Shown in pieces: positions 11,685 to 29,031 of a stretch of 64,000 bases of DNA. The position numbers and the translations under genes are program-made. Below the pieces are notes generated by a model. It had not been told where the DNA came from, did no database searches, and saw only the letters and a program-made list of their open reading frames with translations. The stretch spans positions 5,116,001 to 5,180,000 of the forward strand of contig CM067531.1 of assembly GCA_034509925.1 (NCBI GenBank), in the 5' to 3' direction. Origin of the DNA: Hirudinaria manillensis. Its lineage: Eukaryota; Annelida; Clitellata; Hirudinida; Hirudinidae. Every line of letters begins with the position of its first letter. Within the stretch, counting starts at the first letter, position 1.

Positions 11685-14600
11685 ATCATCATCATCATTT
11701 TATAATAATAAATATATATAATTATTATACATGTATTATTGCATATAGTTACTGTAATTAATATACTATTCATTGTATCTCTGAAAAACTTTTACACAAC
11801 AATATTGAATATAATGTAAATAATTGCATTAATATTAAAATAATAATTGTTAAGAATTTATGTTGAAATTATTGAAATTTGTTAGAGATTTATTATTTAT
11901 AATTTTGGGGAAGATTATTATTATTTATAATAATTGTTATTCAGGATGAGATAAACTTCTAATAAATAAGATGTGACCATTTATTAAATGTTTTAATATT
12001 ATATTTATTTGTATTAACCATTGTTCCGCTCAAATTCAAAGTTTTCAAAGTTTATAGTTTGTTACAGTTTCTTACAAAATCGACGAATTGTTTCCCCTTG
12101 TAAAAGATATCGAATTAAATCTTTTAAAATAAAGAAATTGAAAATTGGTTCAACTTATCGGGTTATTTCATTTTAAAAGCTTCTAGGAATGCTTTCGAGA
12201 TAGTTTGTGAATATTATTGATGTTGTGACATTACTTGAACTTTCTGTTGAAAATCAATTCTTGGAAGAATTTCTATTTTCGAGTTCATAATGTTCTATAA
12301 AAATGTTAATTTTAGAGCCGATCAAAGGAGATGTTCAGTGATAACAATAGCGACATCGTTATCTGCAATATGAACTCCATTACTTAAATTGGTCTAATAA
12401 TGACACCAAATCTTTCCATCGTCGAATGTCGTGGGTTTTGTTAATCTTAAGAAAATAATTAAATAAATTCCCTTAGCTAATTCTCAGCATGATCGTCACG
12501 AGACAAACAAAGGCATTTGTTACTAAAATCAGCAGATTATTCATTTCTACCAGGCATGGATAAATATTTGCTATTGTCTGTAATATTCATGAAAGCTTCA
12601 AAATACTTCTGATCGTGATCTTGCGAAAAGAAGACGCAACATGAATGCATTCCTCTTTTAGCTCGATCTTTGTTTATTTTCGACGAAAAACATATTTTGA
12701 ACCTAATGTCGATGGAATTTAAGCAAAAATGTCTGAAGTTCGCTAGTGATGAAGGTGATATAGGTGACATAGTCAACCGTTCAACTACTTTACGTTCGGT
12801 GGTAGCTGATTACTGGCTAATTGATGAACTATTATTTTATTTTATCACATATCTTTTTTTTTACAAATTTTACTTTTCCCTTTAAATTAACTAATCTCTA
12901 AGCGTTCAAAATAACTTAAACACCCAGCAAAATGTTTGTCCTCACTAAATGAATGCGCTCAAAGTTTTGACTAAAAATTCGTCACAATAAGCTGAATAAG
13001 CCAAACAATTTCAAGAATTTCTGCGCCAATTCAATTTATAATCATTTGACGTCATATTGTGCCACAAACGCGCATGTTTATCGTTTACTAATGGCTTCGT
13101 ATGTCCCGGGAATAAAAAGAGAATTAAGATTTAATCCCATTGTTGGACCAAAGACAACGTAATCCTTTAAAATATTACACCCAAATGTGCTTAAAGCATT
13201 TACTGTCATTAATATAAGCTTCTTCTACTTGTTATTGATTTGTTCCTACAGTTATTCACCCACTTGCATTTCTCGTCGCGAACCAGTCTCACAAATTATC
13301 TTTTGACAAAGAATTTGACAGCCATTACGTCTGCCCCTCTACTGACTAACAACTGATTAGTTCGCTAAACAGCTCTTAAAATACAAACTAATAACAACAG
13401 CAATAAATATAATTTCTTCTTCTTGCATCTATTTTTATCACTACAAATAATATTCCAAAGTAATTCCTTCCCCAATCTGGATACTTGCAAAAATGAGTGA
13501 CACTCCAATAACGTATTTCTTTTGTTGAGCAAAAAATCATGATATGAATTGAAGCAAAAATTATAAAAATAACCTGGGGTTGTGTGGGAAATTATAAAAT
13601 AGCCAGTCCTTATTCATAAAATCAGTTTTCTTAATCTGATGCTTAGAGGTATATTGAAGTTGAATGTTGAAGGTTAGTGTGTAGACGAGAACAAGATTTA
13701 TTTTATTTGTTTTGACATTTCAGAGTAAAATTCATCGAACGAAAACGTATTACGTTACATTACAAAATCCGGGAATTAGTGAGAATTGTCATCTGGAAAC
13801 CCCGCCATGTTTAAAAAAACACTTAGCAAAGGACTGTGACGTTGTGATGTATTTCACAAAAAAAAGGTTAACATTCACGTCTGCAATATTTTAACCTGGT
13901 AAAGGGCGGAGAGGTTATCGTGTGGTTACATTTGAGACTTCTTGGAACTTCTTCAATTGTTATTATTAGCGATTATTCGACAAGTTACTCTGATCAAGTT
14001 TAGAACATACATGTCATAATAGGTCAAAGCAGTAGCCTTAAAATTACTATTACATTTCCAGTATTTTGGTAAATTCCCAATAAATATGTATCCCTGCACA
14101 ATAAATATGATAAATATGTCAATCTAATTTTTTTTTGCTACATCCTACAAAAAATGGTTTACATAATCCTGCTACTTAGAATGGTATAGTCAAAATATGT
14201 ACCTGGATATGTTAAGAGCACTATTTATTAACAATAATAATTAAATATATAATAACAAAAACATCAACAGAGTGACGACGGCGACGATAATAATAACGGT
14301 AATAATAAATATTAGAACGTCATTGAACACCAGTTTCACCAAAGGAGATGCATCCTGGAATCGTCTGCTTAGTAAACATGGTAAACATATAAACATGGTG
14401 AACACGGTAAACATGTAAACATTAAAAAAGTTTATATGAAAGATTTCCTTTTGCTTTTCTGCGCTTGTTCTTCTTGAGGCATCAAAAACAAATCTGTTTA
14501 ATTACTTAAGAGCTTCGCAATCAAACAAATCGCTTCGTTGTTTTTTTTTGTACATTCACAGCTAAATTTCTGAAGTGCCCGTTATGTTCTGTCATATAAT

Positions 14601-16008
14601 GATGGCAGGAATTGATGGTTTTGATAAATTAATTCATTTATTGCGATTAATCTTTCCACATAAAGTATTGGATACAAAACTTATTTCGGATTTATTTAAT
14701 TATGATATACACAATCAATTTAGTCTATGCAGTGCTTAAAATTCCGAACATTTTTAAGTGAAGCTTTCACCGTTTATACGGTAAATGCATGACAAGCCTT
14801 CAGCGAAAATAACGGGGTATTTTTGTATGGGAACATTCATTGCTTGATATTTATAACTTGCATTTGTTCCCATGATGACTTCTTTGATTAACTAATTGAG
14901 TTTAAGTGATCAATAACTCTCAAATTTGTCGAGTCGTTTGTAACAACATAATCGGCGATTTGTCATTCCGGCCTTTCTTAAGGGGGGGGGGGGGGGAAGA
15001 ACACCCCCTGGTGACCTTTTTTCTTCTCACCAATAAACAGGGAGAAACGACCATCCAGTACGGGGCGTGGTCAATTATGGGAAGTTACTACCCTCTCCTG
15101 CTGCTCGCCAAATGATGTCCTCGAGCATATTTCTGGTCCATGGGATGTCGGGATGTATTTGAAACATTCTACTAATTATTTTACGTTATTTAAAAAAGTC
15201 GAAGAATTAAAAAAAAATCATCTACAATAGATTAATCACAGAGAAGAGAGGTAGGCCACGAAATGTTGGCAGTAAGCGAAGCGCGCGATAATAACATTCT
15301 TTTACTTTGGTTATTAAACTTTAATGAATCAGTAGAGGACGTGGGAGGGAAGTCATACCTTAACCCCTGGATTCAGAAAAAGAATTCCATACCGGGGTGG
15401 CAGATTTATTCTTTACACTGAATACCTATTCTAAGAGGCAACCTTTAGTTGATTTATAGAGCATGTTTTAATTATTTTTAAAACTATTTACCACTTAAAT
15501 ACTTTCAATTTAAGACACATTCCAAATCAGCAAAACCATCATCTCGTGTCGAACACCTCACTGCCAACTTCAGTAAAGGGCGTTGCAATTGTCGCCAAGT
15601 AGTATTTCAAGAATTTGTTCACAAAACCCTCATCTTTTAAGAATGCCAGGAATTCATAAAAACAAAGCATTGTCTGCAGCAATCCCGGGGTCTCACATTT
15701 GAAATTGATTTTTCGTTGATTGTAAACAAGTACTCTGCATACCAGGTACGGTGGCTCAAGATCTCACAAGCAAATAAAAAAGGTCTAGGATATCTATCAC
15801 TCATCAAGATGAATACCATCACATACTTAGAAAAAAACTGGATAGAATACCAACTGCAACCCAGAATTAAAAAATTTTGAAAAGTCAGAAAACCTGGTCA
15901 AGTCGTTTAACCAATTTTTTAAACCGAATTTCATTGGGCACAACAATTTCCTAAAAATGTATGGCATAGCAACAGACTTAAGCAAAACATTTCCTAGAAA
16001 TGGGGTCA
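10093..16008. other. Gene-poor AT-rich intergenic region
   Basis: About 5.9 kb between the vWA gene start and the ABCF2 stop. Only short ORFs with no recognisable domain, no consistent splice phases and no family match. It holds a TTA/ATT trinucleotide tract (about 11,638-11,690), a 15-base G run at 14,982-14,996 and several AT-rich low-complexity stretches. Promoter and upstream UTR exons of the vWA gene probably lie at its left end. No gene is supported. Confidence 0.6.
11638..11690. repeat. TTA trinucleotide microsatellite
   Basis: A near-perfect run of TTA/ATT triplets that passes into a short ATC run. Intergenic. Confidence 0.85.
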
Positions 16009-19000
16009 TCACTTCTTCAGAGTTTCCTCAAGTTTGTTAATAAGTGACTCTTTGTAGCTAAATATATCTCCTTCCCATTTTGTAATAGTCTGCTTTTCAC
16101 ATATCCAAATTTCTTCAGCGACCTGTTAATCGTTGTTAGATTTTATATTACATATCAACAAATCGTAAGTAGCATTGAATAATGCCTGCACAAATTGCCC
16201 ATCATTAAGTGCACAGGTAGACCAAATGGATAGTGCAATAGCAAATATTTTCACTGCAAGAGGCAGCAATAGTCATTACATGTAGCATCTGAAACCAGGT
16301 AGCAGTGGCATAAAGCAACCTTTTGAGAAAATTTTATAAATACTCCACATAATAGTGCCTATATAGTGCTTGTAAAATCCAACATCACAAATCATGAATA
16401 ATGAATCATCCCACCTGTGATATCAGCCTGAAGTCGTGACTGACGAGCAAGACTCCGCCATTGAATTCATTAATCGCACTGGCTAGAGCATCGATCGTTT
16501 CCATGTCCAAATGATTCGTAGGTTCATCAAGAAGAAGGAGATGGGGTCGCTGCCATGCCAACCAGGCAAAGATGACTCTGCATCTTTGACCATCAGAAAG
16601 ATTCTTCAGGGGACAAGTCTAATTGACAAAAATATTATATATATTCACAGGAAAACTAAGGATTTGTAGAGACTCAATGACAAACCTGTTGCTGTCCTGT
16701 CAGACCATATCTACCAACAATCCTTCTCATTTCTTCTTTTTCTTTAATGTCAGGATAGCATTTCATCATCCAGTCAAGGGCTGACATGTCCAAATCCAGG
16801 ATCTCTTGCAAATGCTAAATTATAAAAGAATCCATGAAGATTAACTTCCATATTTAAGGCAGATATTTAATCACTAACCTGATGGTATCTACCAAATTTA
16901 AGATGTGAATGTCTCCTAATCAGGCCATCTGACGGGTGATTCTGAAATTAAATTCAGAAATTGTTTTTAAAATGCTTAGGTTTATCTCCTCCATACTATG
17001 CATAATATGACATTATGTTATGTCACGTCCACTTTTTAATATATAAATTCAAATGACTTAATGAGAAATTATTTTCCTAGAGTAAAATTATTATACCTCT
17101 CCAGCAATAAGCTTCAACAAGGTAGATTTTCCTGCTCCATTTGGTCCAACAAGAGCCACCCTGGTGTCAAGATCAACTCCAAACTCAACACCTTTGTAAA
17201 TGAGAGGCTAGAAAATAACATTAATAAATTAGTATCAATTATCATCAAAATATGATATCTCTGAGACTGCGATAAGATCAGGATCAGTAGTATCGCTTGG
17301 TTTGGTATGATCACAGTGAAACTCAACCGCTCAAGAACTAAATCGAGCGGGAATCTCAACTACACCTCGGCCTTTTCATCATCATGTCCGATCATTTATG
17401 TCACTTAATTGATTCACAAATAATTTTCTAAGCCTTACCCCATCATCCTTGTACTTGAAACTGACATTCTGAACCTGTACGACGGGGGGAGGGATTTTGT
17501 CGCAATCGAGGAAATTGAAAGAAAGTGTCTGAAAGAGAAAAAGGCAATAATTTCATTAAATAATTGAAATGAATCCATGATGTCTGTGTAAGACTCACCT
17601 TGTCAGCCACAACTTTCTCTGTCAGTCCACCTTCAACCATCCTCTGTAAAGTCTTTTCTTTGCTTTTTGCTTGCCTGGCCAGCTTGGCACTACCATGACC
17701 AAACCTTGCAATGTAGTCCTGCACAGCAACCCAAATAACTTTAACTATACAATCAAATAATCTAACTAATTAATAATATAATTATTATTAAACTAATAAC
17801 CTTCATGTTAGCCATTTGGCCTTGTTCCCACTTAAACCGTTTCATTTGGTTTTCTTCCAATTCCATCCTAGTCTGTATATAAGTGTCATAGTTTCCCTAG
17901 GAAAAATAAATTGCCATTCCTATAGTACTAATGCAATAAAAGATTAAGGTTATTAATTCCCATGATACTCACTCCATAGTAGTTCAATTTCTTCTGTTGC
18001 ATGTGGATTATATTTGTGCAAACACCATTGAGGAAATCTTGAGAATGAGAGATGATCACAAGGATCCTCTTATATGTCCTAAGGTATTGTTCAAGCCACA
18101 CACAGGCTTCAAGATCAAGATGATTAGTAGGTTCATCAAGTAACATGATGTCTGGCTTAATGTACAGTACCCTTGCCAGGGCAATTCGCATTCTCCATCC
18201 TCCAGAGAAATTTTTCACCTGATAATCATTTAAAAAATCAGAAATGGCATTTCACCATGTGGTAAATAATATTAAAAACAACCTTCTGATTCATCATGTC
18301 TTTAGAAAAACCAAGACCATGTAAAATTGCAGCTGCTCTGACTTCAGCTGTTGATGTGTCCATCTCATCAAGTCTTTCATAAATATCCATTAGTCTCTCA
18401 TGTGCTTCATTTGAAGTTTGTCCAGCCAGATGTTCAGCTTCATGTTCTAATTTGAATCTTTCTTCATCAACCTCCATCACACATTCTAAGGCTGACTTGT
18501 CACTAGGAGGCATTTCACGTTGCAGGTGGAAGATATCAAAGTGTTCTGGGATTGGAATCTCTCGGTTCCCTATGGCAGACATTAAGGATGATTTTCCACA
18601 TCCATTGAGTCCAATGAGACCATATCTTCTGCCATTGTTCAGCTCAAGTTTTGTATCAGTGAGCAATTCTACTCCATGGAAAGTTATTGAGAGATTTATA
18701 ATCTGAATATCTCTGCTCTCATAATGAGATCCAAGAACTCCGGTAACTGCTCTAAATTGGGCTGCAGCATACAGATCTTCACTCTCCACTTCTACTACTT
18801 CACCTATATATTAAAACAATCTATCAGTTCTCTATCATGTTATTTCATATAGAATTACATTTTACTGACAGGCAATTCTAGAGAAAAAAATCACAGAACA
18901 GTCATAAAACACAAATAGGCAATTGGTTGAGCGTCTCTAATTCGATATGTTCACTCAGTATAATATACAAGAATCGGCTCAAACAGTTTTACATTTATCA

Positions 19001-19172
19001 CCATTTCAGCTTAATCCAAACAAATCACTTATATGAATCAAAATGTGATGTTTCCGGAGCACATACCATTGACGTCATTTCCATTAGTCTTTGAGGCAGG
19101 CTTCTTCACATCATGCTTTTTCAAAGCTTCTTTCTTCTTCTGATCACGTTTCTTTTTGGCGTCGGAAGGCAT
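16009..19172 (-). CDS. ABCF2: ABC transporter F family member 2 (soluble twin-ATPase)
   Basis: Eleven exons: 19172-19067, 18803-18283, 18218-17973, 17896-17801, 17718-17599, 17528-17439, 17207-17097, 16941-16879, 16814-16686, 16618-16415, 16122-16009. They total 1,800 nt, or 599 aa, close to the roughly 620 aa of animal ABCF2. The N-terminus is Lys-rich ([10 protein letters not shown]), as in the family. NBD1 has Walker [10 protein letters not shown] (about 100-108), signature FSGGWRMR (about 213) and Walker [14 protein letters not shown]2 has Walker [10 protein letters not shown] (about 414-422), signature LSDGQ (about 501) and a second [12 protein letters not shown]. There are no membrane segments, as expected: ABCF proteins are cytosolic ATPases linked to ribosome and translation control rather than transport. 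The start is the only in-frame Met that gives the conserved MPSD N-terminus. No truncation was seen. Confidence 0.96.
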
Positions 19173-20808
19173 TCTAAATCTTTATAAAAGAATAACTCCA
19201 AGTGTTTTTACTGAAAGAAGCCCTAAAATAATCCGCCCCAGACGTCAACGATATTGAAAGAACTTCTGTTCATGGCCACAGATATTTTAGAGAATGTTAC
19301 AAAGAATTATATCAAAGTAAAATTTAATCCAATCTTAAATCACAATTTAATTAGTTTTTAAAAATTATTTATTTAAAATTAATTTATGGAAATAAGTTAA
19401 AACAGACCTTGTAAGATTTCATCCTCATTTAAGGGCAAAAACGTAGGCGTCGTTTTGGCTTTTTACCGGTCATTTTGTGGAGTTTCGTATAAAGACCAAA
19501 TATCTAGGTTTTAATTTGCAGTATTATGTAATCAGCCGAGTGATCAAATCTGCAAATGCTAAGGTCACATTAAGTGAGTGGCATGGCAGCTTTATTGCAG
19601 TATAAGCATCTAAGATTCATGAAGAAATTGCATTGGCATTGTCTGGGAGAGGGACAAGTGCTGAGAAGTTCTATAAGCCTTCGTCGAAGTACTTGCTTCA
19701 TGTAAGTCTTAGATATTGTAAGGAGTAATTTATGGTCACTTATTAATATTTATGGAATATTAATTGTAACTTTTATATTTGTCAACACGTTTTAGTAATT
19801 TTAACTTTTATTAACTCTAATACATTAGGCTTTAATTCTGATAAATGTCAATACATTTTAAGAAACCATAATTATGATATTACGTTAATTCTTTAACTAT
19901 TACTTCTACCCGTCTGGTCACAGGTGAGGGTAATCACTTTATAAGGATTATTTTGCAACATCTCTGCATCATCAAATTCCAATTTTTCAAATTTAAATAC
20001 ATTGACAAAAGAAGTGAAATTTACTGCCGCTTGATCTTTAGTTTGGGGAGGGGGAAGGAGAGGGTAACGCCCCTCCTGACTATTGATGAGCGGCAATGCA
20101 ATCTTATCTTGCCTTATCTTGTTTTCTTTAATCGTATTGTATCAGATCACCGAATCGGTGTTACCAAGTTTGTTTTAAAGATTCTTAGAAGGGCTATCGT
20201 AACATTCAGGGGAGCGAAGCATTCAGTGGTTCAGATGTGACAAGTTTTTTTAGATCCGCCACTTATTGCTAGCGCTATGCTCCTCCTTTATGCACCAAGC
20301 GCACTCCAAAAATCAGCTGCTTCACGATTTAGCTTGTGGAATAAGCTGGATTAGGAGATTGGATTTTTCTGACTATCTGAAGTGATCCTATCAAAATTTG
20401 GATATTAGATAAAAGGAATAGTTTATCACATTTACATTAGCCTCCTCACAATCTTGAAATGTTATTAAATGATGATTCAAATCATTAACGCTTCCAAGGT
20501 GAATGCTCTCAATGTTAAACGTTGTTCGATTTTAATGCGCTCTATTAATTATTTTGTTTGAAATAGTAATAAATTAGTTTATAAGTAAATTTACCCAAAG
20601 TCTGATGAAGCTGAGAGTTTTGGGTGTTGTCTTTGAGTTTTGGCCTATTTCTCGGTTTTTCACTTATATTTGTTTTCTTGGTTAAGTGACAGGTCGGTGA
20701 GCGATTTTCATATGTATATGGTTTCACCTTTATTGCTTTTAAAAAGTTTATGGCAAAGGGTTTTCTTTAAAAATTCTAATTATAAACAATTTTTAAGAAT
20801 CCCCTGAT
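19173..20808. other. Intergenic region between ABCF2 and WFS1 (divergent promoters)
   Basis: The two genes are transcribed away from each other, so this 1.6 kb should hold both promoters and 5' UTRs. No TATA box or other site was identified with confidence. A candidate first exon at 19,583-19,701 is listed separately. The rest has no supported gene. Confidence 0.5.
19583..19701 (+). CDS. Candidate orphan first coding exon
   Basis: ATG at 19,583 opens a 39-codon frame (MAALLQYKHLRFMKKLHW...), rich in Arg, Lys and Ser and possibly a mitochondrial presequence, running to a strong donor (AT/GTAAGTC) in phase 2. No matching downstream exon was found, and the frame meets a stop at once if unspliced. 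It could be an alternative or 5' UTR exon of WFS1, a small separate gene, or chance. Weak call. Confidence 0.22.
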
Positions 20809-23800
20809 ATGGCAGATCCCCTAGAAAATGACGATGTGGCCCAGTTGAATCTAGGGCGAACTCTTTTATTGGAAACGCAGATTGAAGCCGATTCAATAAA
20901 ATCGGTAGAGGCTGTCAAGTGGCTTGTGAAATCTTCAAGAAATGGAAATGAAGAAGCCACGGAATTGCTTAAAAATTGCTTAACAAATAATATTGGTAAG
21001 ATGAATAGATAACTTAAAAAAGTCCTAATAATTTATTAAAGGCTCATTAAAATTTCATTCCAAGGTATCAATGAGGCAATTATTGAAGATGTCAAGTGGT
21101 GCATCAGCAAAAGCTCGTGGGAGAAAAGAAGCAGGGCAGCTGCAAGCAAACTTTTTCGTAAAATTTGTTTGGAAGATAGAAAACTGACACCAAGTGAATA
21201 CAAAAAGAGAGTTACAGATATTTCTCAAAGTTCTTTAGAGAAAAAACTGTTGGAAAGAGGTAATGCATTAGGAGCCAATTCTTTTAAAAATAATTATTGT
21301 ATCTTAATGAAGATCAACTTTTGAAAATTATTTGTATTCTTTTTAGCCGTAAAAAATGGCATTTCTGAAGAAGCCTTTGTTGACAGAGTCATTTATCTGC
21401 TCCAAGGGAGATCAAAATGGTCATTAAAATCACTAATGAGAGTTGATGCAGATGATGACAACATCTCTTCGTGGAAAAAGGTCTCTTGAAGTTGTATGAC
21501 AAATATTTTTATCTTTATTTCAGTTTTTTTTTTCTTTGTGCAAAGTGGCTTTCAGTTATTAATTTCTATGGGGGTATTCAACCAGATCTTAGGAAAGCAA
21601 AATGCTTATAGCATGGATCACATATATCTAATATAGGCTGTGCCCTTCATTAAGACAACTTAAATTCATGACATCCAATATATGTATAGCTTCTGTTATA
21701 AACATTGATAAGCAGACAACCAAACAACCATCCTTTTTGGACACAATGATAAGAATATGCACATTGGATTTCGGATGAATTCATTGTCTAATTTCATTTA
21801 CTAAGCTTTTATCTTTTTAAAAATGAAGTTTGTCCCAAATTAAATATATTATAAATTGAGTGCTGCCTCGCACATTTTATCTCAGGTCATATTACATCCT
21901 TAAATACACCAGAAGTAGCCAAATAGCCTTGACCTAAGCTCATAAATATATAATTCCTAATTTATTTTTGTTGCATTTATGGAATAGTGTTTCCTCTAAT
22001 TCGTAACGAATGTTTTTGCATTTTCAACTATTTTTGTAATAATTGTAGAAACAAAATTGTTTTAAATTCTGAGAGAATAAATAGCTTCAGAATTGAAATA
22101 AATTGGTTAAAATAATGTGAACATTTATTTGGGCATCCAACAACATATTTGTCAACAATTTTTGTAAAGTTGTAATTTTGTTCCAGTTTTATTCCAAGCA
22201 TTGCCAATTTAAATGTTTGTGTTGCAGATTATTTTGAACCCTGTTCAAAGTTTGACCTGGATTGCCGATAATATCGTAGAAACAGCTGGAACGCAAGGAA
22301 TGAATTGGCTCAGGACTCTAATCCCAGTGCAACAAGTGTACCTGCTTGTGGTTCTCTTTATCTACAGTCTGATTTCCATTGATGCGATCCTATGGATTTT
22401 TCCAATAATTGGATTCTACATTACATTTATTTGTATTACTATCTGCACAATGCAGATGTTCTATGCCAAAAGAAAACTCAGTGATGTCAGAGCTTTGGCA
22501 GATATGCTGGAGAGGTTTGGTGAAACATTCATCCAGGAAAGTGCAGAATCAGCATATAGTTGGTCCTCTCTCACTCCTTACATCACTTTTTTTGTCTCTC
22601 TCCCCTTGATGGTCATCACATTTTTTGTTGCTGATAAGTCATGGGTGCCTTGTGCTGAGATTTCCTGCATTGCATTTATTATTACTGTTGCATCGTGGTT
22701 TGCACTGAGCGACAATTACGACCACTTAGCCATACTTGCAATTTTGTTGGACAATATTTCAACACTGCCTGTTATTATTGAGAAACTTCCAAGGATACCT
22801 GTGATCTACCATCTTCTCCACTTTATAGGAAGTTCAGGTATATCACTGGAAATTGCCAATGGATTTTATGTAAACTTTGGTTTTCCTTCTATCGCTTATC
22901 TAATTGTCCCCATCCTTTTCATCAGAATGGCCATGAAAAACTCATGGAAAGGTACTTATCAAATAATGATTCCCCATCTTGTATGCTTCTTTTGGTGGAG
23001 GATTGTAGTTATGTTCTACACAGAGACAACCTGGTATCAGCTGTTGAAGGCTTCTTTTGGATGGGCAATAATAGTAATTCTGAGCCCATTCCTTGCTGTT
23101 GTTGGCCTTTTGTGGCTTTCTTTTCAATTTTTGAAATTTTTTTCAATCTCAGGCATGATGAAAATTGCCACAACAATGTGTCTTTTGGCTGGTGTGGCAC
23201 TTTATGCATATTGGTCCAGAGGAGGATTCAAATTTGGAAAATTTAGTCTTGAAAAGAAATCCTACAAATCCAACTTTATTCTCACACTGGTTATGTTGAC
23301 ATCATTTATACCATTGATTTATATCACCACCCCTGATGCAGATGACACTGGGAAGTTGGTTCATTACCTCCCATGGGAAACGTACAACAATCATTGTGGT
23401 AATAAAGAAATCAGTAACTTAAAAACGATGATTGAGTGCCAGCATTTTCTACAAGACAAGGTGAATTGGGAAGGAATAGTCAAAAAAATTAGCATCAAGA
23501 AAGCTGACAACCCAGCAGAGAACTTTGTCAACTTACTTCCATTGTTCTTATCTGAATGGTTAAAATGTACCTATGGAACAGATTATGACTCACATGAAGG
23601 GTTGTCAGAAATGGCACAAGATATAATCAAGTACAATAAATTACAGGGCAGAAACTGCCATTTAAAAAGTTTTACCAGATACACATATGAAATTGAAACT
23701 CAGATAGAAAATAGTGTGATCAAGCTCCTAGCTCCACATACATTCTATGATTTTCTTGTTAAACTGAAGATGGGTGATACCATTGCTTTCAGAGGGTATC

Positions 23801-23976
23801 TCTTGGAAAACTTCATTGTTCCTGTTGTCAATGTGTATAACTTGAAGTGTATGAACTGCATGGAGGAGATCAGAGCAGCTTCTCAACAAGGAGAGCATAG
23901 TTTTGTGTCTGCATTAAAAGAAGGATTGTGCAAGATATCCAATTTTTTCTTCGCGCCGGTTGCAGTGTTTCGATAA
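20809..23976 (+). CDS. WFS1: Wolframin, ER multi-pass membrane protein
   Basis: Four coding exons: 20809-20995, 21065-21259, 21347-21480, 22228-23976, totalling 2,265 nt, or 754 aa (human 890). The N-terminal exons carry a Sel1-like helical-repeat region (SVEAVKWLVKSSRNGNEEA and following), which matches the cytosolic N-terminus of wolframin. The last exon (582 codons) holds about nine to eleven hydrophobic segments (residues about 190-500) and a Cys-containing luminal C-terminal domain with NMLPFF- and NCM-like family motifs (here VNLLPLF and LKCMNCMEE). Wolframin resides in the ER membrane and affects ER calcium and stress responses. One huge terminal exon coding all membrane segments is also the vertebrate arrangement. 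The third donor (AAG/GTCTCT) is weak, so the exon 3 boundary is the least certain. Shorter than vertebrates mainly at the N-terminus. Confidence 0.92.
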
Positions 23977-24879
23977 TTCATCTATGGTATTTCTTGGGTA
24001 CTCACTCAAAACATTCGTTGGCTTCGCTTTCTAATTGATTTTTACATATTTCACATGGATTTTCGCTTGTGATAATTTTTAATTTATTGATGGAGATTTG
24101 CAATTATAAATACGAGGAGCGAGTTCATAGAAATTTCTCTTGATAGTCGCTAGTAATACTTTAGTGGGGTTACCTGCATGGTCCGCTTTTGGACGGGCCA
24201 ATTGGCTTCAAACGCGGTACGGGCCTGCAAGCAACACTTCCGGCGGGCCATTATGTTCCCAGCTTTATTTTACTTTTGGGTGCATGATTCGAATGGGTGG
24301 GACAGTTACATCTAGCCTGGTCGGGGTCAGGCAAAAAGTTAGGCCCCTGCAGGTCTCTTACCTAATCCATAAAATCATCTGCCTTATCATTAAAGTAGTG
24401 ATCCTAAGGCTTTTAATAGGATAGACAAATCCTAAGTGAAGAAGACTCGGAAGTTAGGATACATAAAAACTTCATTAGAGATTTGTGTATCAAAAAAGGA
24501 TACGTAGTACATTGCACGCAAAAAATCTCACCCGTGTTTCCGCTGAATGGCTCACAGCAAACTTCTCTTGAAACTAGGTGTCGCGCTCCAAAAAATGTTA
24601 AGAACTGCCACGAGCATGCAGTACTAATCGCTTTTATAAAGAAAACATTAATAACGTATCACGCAGCATCCAGCTCCGCGCCACCTACCGACCAGGAAAC
24701 AACATCCCCCGATTTTGACTTTTAACTCAAGTGAAGTCTGGAGAAAATTGATTTCGGACTCAATCCTTAAATCGTAATTTTCCACGTTGCTTTTCAATTT
24801 AAGACACGAAATGAAATTAAACTCTAAAACCAATTTTTAAAAATCATATTAAAGTCCTTCTTTCACAAATTAATAGTTT
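23977..24879. other. Intergenic region between WFS1 and RUVBL2 3' ends
   Basis: Convergent 3' ends, so mostly two 3' UTRs. It contains the GC-richer repeat fragment listed at 24,150-24,350. No gene is supported. Confidence 0.5.
24150..24350. repeat. GC-rich dispersed repeat fragment, copy 1
   Basis: A GC-richer patch in AT-rich DNA with gCGGGCC-type motifs (GACGGGCCAATTGG, GGCGGGCCATTATGTTC). The stretch around 24,232-24,265 resembles 30,085-30,125; both translate in one frame to GPLCSQL followed by an aromatic residue two positions on. CGGGCC-rich tails of this kind are seen in degenerate hAT-type DNA transposons, but no transposase frame is present, so the class is inference. Confidence 0.4.
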
Positions 24880-28136
<3,257 letters not shown>

Positions 28137-29031
28137 TTTCAAACAGTTTAGTTAGTGTTAGTTATCATCCACTTGGTGATGAGGAAAGCGGTTAATTAAT
28201 ATATAAGTTGATTTATAATTAAAATTTAGAAAAATTAATTTATAATTTATTAAAATTAAATTATAGATTTATTGTTTGTAATTTTTAGGATGATCTCTCA
28301 AAAACGTTAGCATTTATTCGATTAGATTGATATAATGCATATGCTTTATTATTCAAACTTGAAATGACATTTTTGACACTGACTTCTTAAGATGCTTAAT
28401 TAAATTCTATTTCCAAATTTTGGAGTTTTGCTCATACATGTCTAGAATACAAAACTAGAGTTGTAAATTTCCCAAGAAGCTGAATTTCAAAGTTGATATC
28501 AATATTATTTTCTCATAGGTTTACAATTACAGAACAACAGAGAGAGAATGGCAGCCTGTTACGAAAAGGGGTCAATGACATGTTAAAAAGGAATGAAATA
28601 TTGAAGATAATTTACAATAGTTTCAGATATAGTTTGGTTTAGATTCTCACTCAATTTTCTCTCAAATTTCACTTTTCAAACTCAATTTTCGAAGGTCGAT
28701 ACTAGAGTAAGTCAAATTACAAGTTCTTAGAATATTTCAATTGTCAATAAACGTGTTGCTTTAAACGATTACTTCTTTTCTTTTATTTGCCTGTTTAGGA
28801 ATAAGTGTTCAAAGTAAAATATTCGTATTTTAATTTAATAAATCACATTAAATTTACATATAATTAAATATATCGAATAAGAAACTTTATTTTGAGCATT
28901 TTATGTTTGAAATAATTAAATTTTTATAGTGTATGGTCTGCCGAATATATCAACTCCATGTACATGAAATTCATCATACTATCCAGGTGTTATTCCAGTG
29001 TCATAATTGACAAAGATGATAAGTTAAATTT
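28137..29031. other. Intergenic region between RUVBL2 and the lectin-like gene (divergent)
   Basis: AT-rich DNA with no ORF of note. Expected to hold the promoters of RUVBL2 (minus) and the lectin-like gene (plus), but no specific element could be identified. Confidence 0.45.

Noticed and set aside
14982..14996. 15-base G run, possible G-quadruplex
   Set aside because: A single homopolymer, not four spaced G tracts; may also be a sequencing-length error.
20241..20808. Search for tRNA-like or other RNA genes in intergenic regions
   Set aside because: No A and B box pair with a cloverleaf was found; only isolated GGTTCGA-like strings elsewhere (for example near 60,177).
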